DNA of 5,075 nt from an uncultured Mucispirillum sp. GTDB lineage: Bacteria > Chrysiogenota > Deferribacteres > Deferribacterales > Mucispirillaceae. The notes beneath the pieces are model-generated. The model saw only the letters and a list, made by a program, of their open reading frames with translations, was not told where the DNA came from and did no database searches. The stretch is from positions 1-5,075 of the forward strand of contig CALADT010000229.1 in NCBI GenBank assembly GCA_937890655.1. Reading direction: 5' to 3'. Position numbers and translations under genes: made by a program. Positions 1 through 5,075 of the stretch are shown here, in pieces (positions within the stretch are counted from its first letter, which is position 1; every line of letters begins with the position of its first letter).

Positions 1-33
1 ATATTATTTTTATTTGAAATAAATAAAATAATA

Positions 34-62
34 TTGCAATAAAATAAATTATATAATACTAT
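34..62 (+). promoter_or_regulatory. Candidate sigma-70-type promoter for the dipeptidase gene
   Basis: TTGCAA at 34-39 and TACTAT at 57-62 are separated by 17 bases, and each matches 4 of 6 positions of the sigma-70/sigma-A consensus. A perfect TATAAT lies at 52-57 but has no good -35 box at 16-18 bases, so it may be the real -10 element of a weaker arrangement. Transcription would start near 69, leaving a leader of about 20 nt. The whole stretch is so AT-rich that chance matches are likely; the position just upstream of the first gene is the main support. Confidence 0.35.
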
Positions 63-90
63 CTAACATTATAAAAAAATAAGGTGTTAT

Positions 91-1494
91 ATGGGTTATA
101 ATATAGATGAACTTGTAAATAATTATTTTGATAATTCAGTTACAAAACTACAAAAATTAATACAAATTGATTCTAAATATGATGAATCAACAAAAAATAG
201 CACTGCCCCTTTTGGCGAAGGTGTAAAAGAGTGTTTACATACATTTTTAAATATGGCAGAAAATGACGGATTTATTACAAAAAATATTGATAATTATGCA
301 GGGTATGCAGAAATAGGAAGTGGAGATTTAATAGGTGTGCTTGCCCATTTAGATGTGGTGCCAGAAGGTGATATAAGCAAATGGAAATACCACCCATATA
401 AAGCAGAAATCCATAATAATAAACTATACGGCAGAGGTTCTGTTGATGATAAAGGGCCTTTAATGGCTGCATATACTGCGTTACAGATTTTAAAAGATAA
501 TTTTAAACTTAATAAACGTTTTAGAATAATTGCAGGCTGTGATGAAGAAACTTCTATGCGTTGTTTAAAACGCTATAAAGAAACAGAAGAAATACCTGTA
601 TTTTCGTTTTCTCCTGATAGCAACTTCCCTGCTATTAATGGTGAAAAAGGTCAGCTAAATATTATTCTTAAAAGAGATTTTGAACTACAAGGCTATGAAC
701 CTATTAAACTTTTAGGGCTAACAGCAGGCCAAAGAGTAAATATTGTGCCTGATAGTGCAACTGCATATTTTACAGGCAATATTGCTATGATGAAACGTCA
801 GTTAGAAGAAATAGCAGGTGATGATTTAGAGTTTGAATTTATGGAAGAAAACTATTTAAAAGTAACAGCCTATGGAAAATCTACCCATGCTATGCACCCT
901 GAAGAAGGAGAAAATGCAATATATAAATTATTCCATTACCTTTCCCACCCATCGTTAGATTTTGGCCCATGGGAATTAATGCACTGGTTACGTTCAACAG
1001 CCTATTTATTTGATAATAAAAATATTACTAAAAACTTTAACTTAGATATTAAAGATGAGATTTCTGGTAATCTTACTTTAAATATAGGTATTATGCGTTA
1101 TAAAGGAAAAGATTTTCAACTTAATATGGATATAAGGTATCCTGTTACATATAACCCTAACAAAATGGAATCAAAACTACAAAATATTGCTGAAAGAATA
1201 ATGATGCTTATGCAAATAAAAAGCCACCTACACCCATTATATATTTCAGAAGATAATATATATTTACAAGAACTTTTAAAAGCATATAACCTTATTACCA
1301 ATGAAAATGGAAAACCATATGCTATTGGTGGCAGAACATATTGTGCTTTAATGCCAAACTCTTTATCCTTTGGTGCTCAGTTTCCTAACGAAAAAGAGCT
1401 TGCCCATGAAGTAAACGAATATATAGACCTTGATTCTATGAAAAAAGCTGTAAAAATATATTTACAGTCCTTTATTAACTTAAATAATTTATAG
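91..1494 (+). CDS. pepV: PepV-like M20 family metal-dependent dipeptidase
   Basis: A predicted cytosolic metallo-dipeptidase of peptidase family M20A (PepV/Sapep type), which releases amino acids from dipeptides with a free N-terminus; some relatives also cleave carnosine-type substrates. At 467 residues it has the usual full length. All the PepV metal and catalytic residues can be placed: His86 and Asp88 in HLDVVP, Asp119 in GRGSVDDKGP, Glu152-Glu153 in GCDEETS (Glu152 the likely general base), Asp176 in SPDSNFP and His439 in AHEVNEY. Asn217, His266 and Arg349 match residues that bind substrate or stabilise the transition state in Lactobacillus PepV. There is no signal peptide or membrane segment. 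The ATG is preceded by AAGGTG at 81-86, four bases away. The gene stands alone, followed by a shared terminator. Family assignment is firm; the symbol and exact substrate range are inferred from the motifs. Confidence 0.93.
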   Translation: MGYNIDELVNNYFDNSVTKLQKLIQIDSKYDESTKNSTAPFGEGVKECLHTFLNMAENDGFITKNIDNYAGYAEIGSGDLIGVLAHLDVVPEGDISKWKYHPYKAEIHNNKLYGRGSVDDKGPLMAAYTALQILKDNFKLNKRFRIIAGCDEETSMRCLKRYKETEEIPVFSFSPDSNFPAINGEKGQLNIILKRDFELQGYEPIKLLGLTAGQRVNIVPDSATAYFTGNIAMMKRQLEEIAGDDLEFEFMEENYLKVTAYGKSTHAMHPEEGENAIYKLFHYLSHPSLDFGPWELMHWLRSTAYLFDNKNITKNFNLDIKDEISGNLTLNIGIMRYKGKDFQLNMDIRYPVTYNPNKMESKLQNIAERIMMLMQIKSHLHPLYISEDNIYLQELLKAYNLITNENGKPYAIGGRTYCALMPNSLSFGAQFPNEKELAHEVNEYIDLDSMKKAVKIYLQSFINLNNL

Positions 1495-1570
1495 TATATA
1501 CTTTTATATATTTATAATAATTAAGTAGATTATAAAGTTATAAGATTATTTGAAATTATAAAAAGATATA

Positions 1571-1606
1571 AAAAAAATCATACACTTTTTAGTGTATGAT
1601 TTTTTT
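1571..1606. terminator. Bidirectional intrinsic terminator between convergent genes
   Basis: The arm at 1571-1585 is perfectly complementary to 1592-1606, giving a 15-bp stem with a 6-base loop (1586-1591). The outer seven pairs are A7 opposite T7, so either strand yields a hairpin (core ATCATACAC/GTGTATGAT) ending in a U-run. On the plus strand it lies 76 bases after the dipeptidase stop. On the minus strand it starts 10 bases after the chemoreceptor stop at 1617. This is the classic layout of one terminator serving two converging genes. The remainder of 1495-1616 is featureless AT-rich sequence. Confidence 0.9.
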
Positions 1607-1616
1607 ATAATTAAAT

Positions 1617-3104
1617 TTATGAATAACGCTGTATTAACTTATCTAATATCCCAACAAGTTCAGTTACCTGCCCTTCAAGCTTTGTTACAAGCTCTTTATT
1701 ATCTGCATATTTTTGTGTTTCTATATTTGACATAATTTGGATACCTAATTCATGAACACGTTTATGGATTGGTTCTATGGCTCTGAAATCTTTATCATCA
1801 CTATATAAATCCATACCTTCATTATAGTAGAATTTACCAAAACCACAAGTCAGGTGGTTAGGAAGCTGGATAACTTGTTTCATATAGTCATTAACTAAAA
1901 GCCTTCTCATAAACGCAATATGTGCTGTTTTTGCAGCCACAAAAGATGCCGCTTTTGAGTTATACTTAATACCTGTGAATTTTAATTCAAGGTTATTAAG
2001 AGATAATGCCATATCATTAAACATTTTAAATAAATCTGATATTTTTTCAGTAGTTAGTTCTGTTTCTGCACTCATTTCTTTAAGGTTGGAGCCTATTTGA
2101 TGGATTACTGCATTTTGTTCTTCTGATGCTGCCATAATCTCACTAATAGATTGGTTTAAATCAAGACTTGAGTTATATATATCTTGGAAGTTATTAAAGG
2201 AAGAATCAATACCGGACCTTTGTTCTAAAAGCATTTTTGTAATAGTATCCATTCTTGCAGTAACTGTTGTAATACTTTTTTGCATATCGCTAACAGTTTC
2301 GCCTATTTGTTTTGTGGAGTTAGATGTTTTTTCTGCTAAATTCCTAACTTCATCAGCAACAACTGCAAAACCACGACCAGCCTCCCCAGCACGAGCAGCT
2401 TCAATAGCAGCATTTAAGGCAAGTAAGTTAGTTTGGTCTGATATTTCATTAATAACTGCAATAACAATAGCAATCTGCCCTGCGTTATCATTTAATACAT
2501 TTACTTCGTTATTAAGCTCTTTTAAGGCACCATCAATATTATCACTTAAATCTCTAGCTTTTTCCATAATGGAACGGCCTTCGTTAGTTAAATCCACTGT
2601 AATATTTGATTTTTCATTAATAGTGTGAGTATTGTTTGCAATATTTTCAGTAGCTATTAACATTTCACTTTGAACAGTGTTAATAGACTGTGCTATTTCA
2701 TTGTTTTTAAGAACAGTTTCGTTTGTAGCCATTAATGACTGAGTAACAAAAAGCCCTTGTTTACCCGTAGTAGCTACGGTATCAAGTGTGCTTAAATAAT
2801 CATGCTCTGTATTATTTAAGTATTTATTAAGATTTGTATAAAAACTATTCATATCAGGATTAGATTCTAACATCTCTTTAGAAATACGCGTTGAAATATC
2901 GTTATTCTGGCTAGATATTTGCTCCATAATGTTTTGTGCATAATTAATACCTTTATTATTAATATGATACACAAAGAAGTAACCTATTATAATAACTGCC
3001 CCCATTAAACAGTCAACCACAACAGGTAGCTTTAGAAATATTATTAATGGCAACATTATAAGAGCAATAATAGTTGCAATTAAATAAATATATTTAGACT
3101 TCAT
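1617..3104 (-). CDS. Methyl-accepting chemotaxis protein with C-terminal CZB zinc-binding domain
   Basis: A chemoreceptor that should pass signals to CheA/CheW. Residues 5-25 and 28-47 are two membrane helices separated by only a few residues (around Lys25-Pro27), so there is no external ligand-binding domain. Residues about 48-100 resemble a degenerate HAMP linker (NDISTRI...FYTNLNKYL). Residues about 120-375 form the coiled-coil signalling domain, with the near-invariant hairpin tip at 220-260 (ISDQTNLLALNAAIEAARAG, then EAGRGFAVVADEVRNLAEKT). Residues about 385-495 are a CZB domain whose 3His/1Cys zinc ligands are all present: His395, Cys420 in HLTCGFGKFYY, and His447/His451 in HKRVH. CZB domains in other receptors sense zinc and hypochlorous acid in the cytoplasm. 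The usual Trp of the CxFGxW motif is Phe425 here. There is no C-terminal NWETF-type CheR tether. The SD GGAGGA (3113-3118) sits 8 bases before the ATG. Function is firm; the stimulus is inferred. Confidence 0.95.
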   Translation of the reverse strand: MKSKYIYLIATIIALIMLPLIIFLKLPVVVDCLMGAVIIIGYFFVYHINNKGINYAQNIMEQISSQNNDISTRISKEMLESNPDMNSFYTNLNKYLNNTEHDYLSTLDTVATTGKQGLFVTQSLMATNETVLKNNEIAQSINTVQSEMLIATENIANNTHTINEKSNITVDLTNEGRSIMEKARDLSDNIDGALKELNNEVNVLNDNAGQIAIVIAVINEISDQTNLLALNAAIEAARAGEAGRGFAVVADEVRNLAEKTSNSTKQIGETVSDMQKSITTVTARMDTITKMLLEQRSGIDSSFNNFQDIYNSSLDLNQSISEIMAASEEQNAVIHQIGSNLKEMSAETELTTEKISDLFKMFNDMALSLNNLELKFTGIKYNSKAASFVAAKTAHIAFMRRLLVNDYMKQVIQLPNHLTCGFGKFYYNEGMDLYSDDKDFRAIEPIHKRVHELGIQIMSNIETQKYADNKELVTKLEGQVTELVGILDKLIQRYS

Positions 3105-3183
3105 ATAAACAGTCCTCCAACTAATTTACTGTGATTACAATACATAATAATACGATTATATGAATTTTGCAAATGATTTTTTA

Positions 3184-3195
3184 TATTATATAATA
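3184..3195. repeat. 12-bp perfect palindrome in the chemoreceptor leader
   Basis: TATTATATAATA is its own reverse complement and lies about 10-20 bases downstream of the predicted receptor transcription start. It could be an operator half-pair for a repressor, but it is made only of A and T in an AT-rich gap, so chance is a realistic explanation. The rest of 3105-3344 shows no gene, no tRNA and no recognisable riboswitch. Confidence 0.3.
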
Positions 3196-3211
3196 ATATT
3201 TTGCATTTACT

Positions 3212-3241
3212 ATTATACAATATAAAAACGACAAATGTTAA
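3212..3241 (-). promoter_or_regulatory. Sigma-70-type promoter for the chemoreceptor gene
   Basis: Read on the minus strand, TTAACA (3241-3236, 5 of 6 to consensus) is followed after 18 bases by a perfect TATAAT (3217-3212). Transcription should start near 3205, giving a leader of about 100 nt before the receptor ATG at 3104. I found no sigma-28-type (flagellar/chemotaxis) TAAA-N15-GCCGATAA element in the gap, so the receptor appears to be expressed by the housekeeping sigma factor. In such AT-rich DNA the -10 match alone would mean little; the pairing with a good -35 box and correct orientation make it credible. Confidence 0.6.
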
Positions 3242-3311
3242 AGAATAAATATGGTAAAACTTATAAAAAAGATATAAATTACAATAAATATTAAGGAATT
3301 TAAAATAAAAC

Positions 3312-3334
3312 TTTATTTTTAAAAAAAAAATAAA
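3312..3334 (-). terminator. Weak AT-only hairpin after the dap-cluster membrane gene
   Basis: TTTATTTTT (3312-3320) is complementary to AAAAATAAA (3326-3334) across a five-base loop, forming a 9-bp stem without any G-C pair. On the minus strand it begins 10 bases after the stop of the 166-codon gene and is followed by a T-rich stretch (3310-3301, broken by one A). The position is right for ending the dapA-dapB transcript, but the stem is weak, so some read-through into the chemoreceptor gene is possible. Confidence 0.35.
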
Positions 3335-3344
3335 TTAAGATAGA

Positions 3345-3845
3345 TTATTCAAAAATATAAATCACTAATGCTGATGTAAATGATGTAAATAAAATTACGA
3401 AATTTGCAAAAAATACACCTGTTACAGCATAACCTATTTTTTCAAGTAATGATAACTCATATTTTACTTTTATATATTTTATAAAAATATATGTTATATA
3501 TATAAATACTGCCATTGATTCTGCCAACATAAAAAGCATAATAAAACCTTCAAGGTATTCAAAATAGTTGCCTTGTAAATGTTTTAAACTACCATAAATA
3601 GTGATTATTAAAAATGTTAGAAAAAATGTAATATAAAAATAAAATGATGATAATAGCTCCTTTATATAAAAAAACTTATGGTATAATATATTTATAAGTA
3701 TTAATGGTAATGTATTAATCATAAAAATAGCTATTTTTACTCTGGTGGATATATTTTCATACCCACCCCACATATAAGATAAAATTATAAATGGTATAAG
3801 TATGGAAAGTATTGATAATATAAATATTTTAATTATTCTTTTCAA
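3345..3845 (-). CDS. Unknown five-helix membrane protein, TTG start
   Basis: I do not recognise this 166-residue protein. It is very hydrophobic, with five likely membrane helices at about 4-24, 36-54, 68-86, 100-123 and 138-164. Short loops are rich in Lys and Tyr, and the chain ends right after the last helix. A polar Glu109-Ser110 pair sits inside helix 4. No catalytic or ligand motif is visible. The start is TTG at 3845: the frame upstream is open only back to a TAG at 3873-3875 and holds no ATG or GTG, and the first internal Met (residue 25) would delete helix 1. An AGGG precedes the TTG. The gene begins 16 bases after the dapB stop on the same strand, so it is probably the last gene of the dap operon. 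It may be a transporter subunit or envelope protein, but nothing proves this. Confidence 0.72.
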   Translation of the reverse strand: MKRIIKIFILSILSILIPFIILSYMWGGYENISTRVKIAIFMINTLPLILINILYHKFFYIKELLSSFYFYITFFLTFLIITIYGSLKHLQGNYFEYLEGFIMLFMLAESMAVFIYITYIFIKYIKVKYELSLLEKIGYAVTGVFFANFVILFTSFTSALVIYIFE

Positions 3846-3852
3846 ACTTATA

Positions 3853-3856
3853 CCCT
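3853..3856 (-). promoter_or_regulatory. Weak Shine-Dalgarno supporting the TTG start
   Basis: AGGG on the minus strand lies 7 bases before the TTG at 3845, inside the 16-base gap after dapB. It is short but well placed, and it is what favours TTG as the real start. Translational coupling to dapB could help a weak site like this. Confidence 0.5.
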
Positions 3857-3861
3857 GATTA

Positions 3862-4665
3862 TTATATAAGCCCTAAAACATCTTTCATGCTGTATAAACC
3901 ATTAGGCTTATTATAAAGCCATAAAGCTGCAGTTACAGCACCTTGAGCAAAAGTCTGCCTTGAATGGGCTCTGTGAGTTATTTCTATACGTTCACCGTTA
4001 CCAAAAAAGTAAACAGTATGGTCCCCTGCTACATCACCACCACGTAAAGTTTGTATGCCTATTTCTTTAGGTTTTCTTTCCCCTATTATTCCATGACGGC
4101 AATAAACGGCGTTATCTAATAAACTAATATCTGCTCCCTTTGCAGCAGCTTCTGCCATAGCCATAGCAGTGCCACTTGGTGCATCTTTTTTCATATTGTG
4201 GTGAGTTTCCACAAGCTCTATATCATAACCTTGTAAAAGTTTTGCTGCTTCTTCTATTAACCTTAAAGCCACATTAACACCTAAACTCATATTAGGGGCT
4301 AATATTACAGGGATTTTAGTAGATAAGTTTTCTATATCTTTTTTCTGGCTGTCAGAAAAACCTGTGCTACCTATAACAAGTGGTTTTCCTGCTGCTGCAT
4401 AGTTTTCAAGGTTGCTATATGTTGGTTCTGCACCTGTAAAATCAATAATAACATTTGCATCTTTTGTGCTTTCCAAAATATTATCACTAATTAAAACACC
4501 ACCTTTACCACAGCCTGCAAGCTCATATATTGGCTGGCCTATATATTCACTACCCTTTCTATCACAGCCTCCTGAAACTTCTGCATTTTCATTATTATAA
4601 ATTGCTGATGCAATATTTCTTCCCATTCTGCCACCAGCACCTATTATACATATTTTAACTGACAT
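3862..4665 (-). CDS. dapB: 4-hydroxy-tetrahydrodipicolinate reductase
   Basis: Second step of the branch from aspartate semialdehyde to diaminopimelate and lysine: NAD(P)H-dependent reduction of hydroxy-tetrahydrodipicolinate to tetrahydrodipicolinate in the cytosol. The N-terminal Rossmann domain (about 1-127) opens with GAGGRMG at 9-15. Asp35-Arg36 stand where E. coli DapB has Glu38-Arg39, which contact the cofactor ribose and go with use of both NADH and NADPH. The catalytic segment ETHHNMKKDAPSGTA (153-167) gives His155 as the likely acid/base, His156, and Lys159 matching E. coli Lys163; Gly165-Thr166 bind the substrate carboxylate. RGGDVAGDHTV (208-218) is the second family signature. 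At 267 residues it is full length and of the longer E. coli-like form. The SD GGAG (4674-4677) lies 8 bases before the ATG, within the 14-base gap after dapA, indicating one transcript. Confidence 0.97.
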   Translation of the reverse strand: MSVKICIIGAGGRMGRNIASAIYNNENAEVSGGCDRKGSEYIGQPIYELAGCGKGGVLISDNILESTKDANVIIDFTGAEPTYSNLENYAAAGKPLVIGSTGFSDSQKKDIENLSTKIPVILAPNMSLGVNVALRLIEEAAKLLQGYDIELVETHHNMKKDAPSGTAMAMAEAAAKGADISLLDNAVYCRHGIIGERKPKEIGIQTLRGGDVAGDHTVYFFGNGERIEITHRAHSRQTFAQGAVTAALWLYNKPNGLYSMKDVLGLI

Positions 4666-4679
4666 ATTTTTTACTCCAA

Positions 4680-5075
4680 CTAACTTCTAACTATTTTAAC
4701 ACCAAGCTGTTCCATTACAGCTTTTAGTTTTTCTGAATTTTCTTTTGTCATCTCCACAAGTGGTAAACGGATTTCATTTTCCACAAGCCCCATCATATAA
4801 GCTGCTTTTTTTGCAGGGATTGGATTTGTTTCATAAAAAACTGCTCTGCATAAATCAATAAGCTCATAATGGAGTTTTCTGCCTAATACCATATCGTTAT
4901 TTAATACAGCTTTACACATTTGTGATAATTTTTTTGGTGCAACATTAGCAGCAACAGAAATAACCCCTTTTGCTCCCATTGCCATCATAGGAAATGTTAA
5001 AGAATCTTCCCCAGAAATAACATCAAAACTACTATCTACATGCTGTAAAATAGCACCGGCTTGGTCTAAAGAGCC
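4680..5075 (-). CDS. dapA: 4-hydroxy-tetrahydrodipicolinate synthase, 3' part
   Basis: C-terminal 131 codons of DapA, which condenses pyruvate with aspartate semialdehyde in the first committed step towards diaminopimelate and lysine. The frame stays open to the window edge: the 29 codons from 5075 to 4989 read GSLDQAGAILQHVDSSFDVI and on through SGEDSLTFP into the ATG at 4988, so that ATG is internal and not the start. Recognisable DapA segments are VISGEDSL, the GAKGVISVAANVAP strand-loop near the active site, and FYETNPIPAKKA. By analogy with E. coli DapA, the Schiff-base lysine lies in KEAxG, only about four residues beyond the window edge, so it cannot be checked here. The gene ends in TAG at 4682-4680 and leads directly into dapB. 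Its promoter and any lysine-responsive leader are outside the window. Confidence 0.95.
   Translation of the reverse strand, partial: GSLDQAGAILQHVDSSFDVISGEDSLTFPMMAMGAKGVISVAANVAPKKLSQMCKAVLNNDMVLGRKLHYELIDLCRAVFYETNPIPAKKAAYMMGLVENEIRLPLVEMTKENSEKLKAVMEQLGVKIVRS

Noticed and set aside
52..57. Perfect TATAAT as sole promoter element before the dipeptidase
   Set aside because: No acceptable -35 box at 16-18 bases; such hexamers are frequent by chance in this AT-rich DNA, so it is mentioned only as an alternative.
275..472. Minus-strand open frame opposite the dipeptidase
   Set aside because: Lies wholly antisense to conserved PepV motif coding (HLDVVP to GRGSVDDKGP); no family resemblance.
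1116..1301. Minus-strand open frame opposite the dipeptidase 3' half
   Set aside because: Antisense shadow of a well-supported gene; low-complexity hydrophobic product without a recognisable motif.
2314..2628. 104-codon plus-strand open frame opposite the chemoreceptor
   Set aside because: It mirrors the highly conserved signalling-domain tip; its Ala/Ser-rich product is the expected shadow of that coding sequence.
3105..3344. Riboswitch, small RNA or small gene in the 240-base gap
   Set aside because: No conserved aptamer sequence, no G-C-rich stems and no open frame with an SD site; the sequence is too simple to support a call.
4412..4600. Plus-strand open frame opposite dapB
   Set aside because: Antisense to the DapB Rossmann domain, with no motif of its own.
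4680..4988. Treating the ATG at 4988 as the start of a short 102-codon gene
   Set aside because: The same frame continues upstream to 5075 with clear DapA sequence (VISGEDSLTFP), so the gene is a longer one cut by the window edge.
1..5075. CRISPR array, insertion sequence, phage or defence system
   Set aside because: No regularly spaced repeats, transposase, integrase or nuclease-like product; nearly all the DNA is accounted for by housekeeping and sensory genes.

Overview
This is an AT-rich bacterial window (GC roughly 30% by eye) with five protein-coding genes and no RNA gene, mobile element or CRISPR array. The proteins point to a motile, lysine/diaminopimelate-making bacterium. DapB is the longer, E. 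coli-like form, with an Asp-Arg pair where E. coli DapB has Glu-Arg. The DapA tail carries an FYETNPIP motif that I associate with Deltaproteobacteria and Deferribacterota rather than typical Clostridia. The PepV-type dipeptidase is of a kind best known from Firmicutes. A low-GC, host-associated Gram-negative such as a Mucispirillum-like Deferribacterota would fit, but this is inference; a low-GC Firmicute or a spirochaete is not excluded.

Layout: positions 1-90 hold a candidate promoter and a Shine-Dalgarno (SD) site for a plus-strand M20 dipeptidase (91-1494). The gene ends against a 15-bp hairpin (1571-1606) with an A-run on one side and a T-run on the other, which can terminate transcription from both directions. 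Convergent to it, on the minus strand, is a membrane-anchored chemoreceptor with a C-terminal zinc-binding CZB domain (1617-3104). A 240-base AT-rich gap (3105-3344) holds a good sigma-70-type promoter for the receptor, a leader of about 100 nt, a 12-bp palindrome and a weak AT-only hairpin. Upstream on the minus strand lies a tight cluster: dapA (3' part only, running off the right edge), dapB, and a 166-codon five-helix membrane protein with a TTG start. The gaps are 14 and 16 bases.

How the genes work together: DapA and DapB catalyse consecutive steps, making tetrahydrodipicolinate for lysine and peptidoglycan diaminopimelate. The small membrane protein is probably co-transcribed with them, but its job is unknown. 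The chemoreceptor has its own promoter and probably senses cytoplasmic zinc or oxidants through CZB. The dipeptidase is a stand-alone gene for peptide catabolism. I see no clear new multi-gene system. The least explained items are the unknown membrane protein in the dap cluster and the sensor-less CZB receptor.
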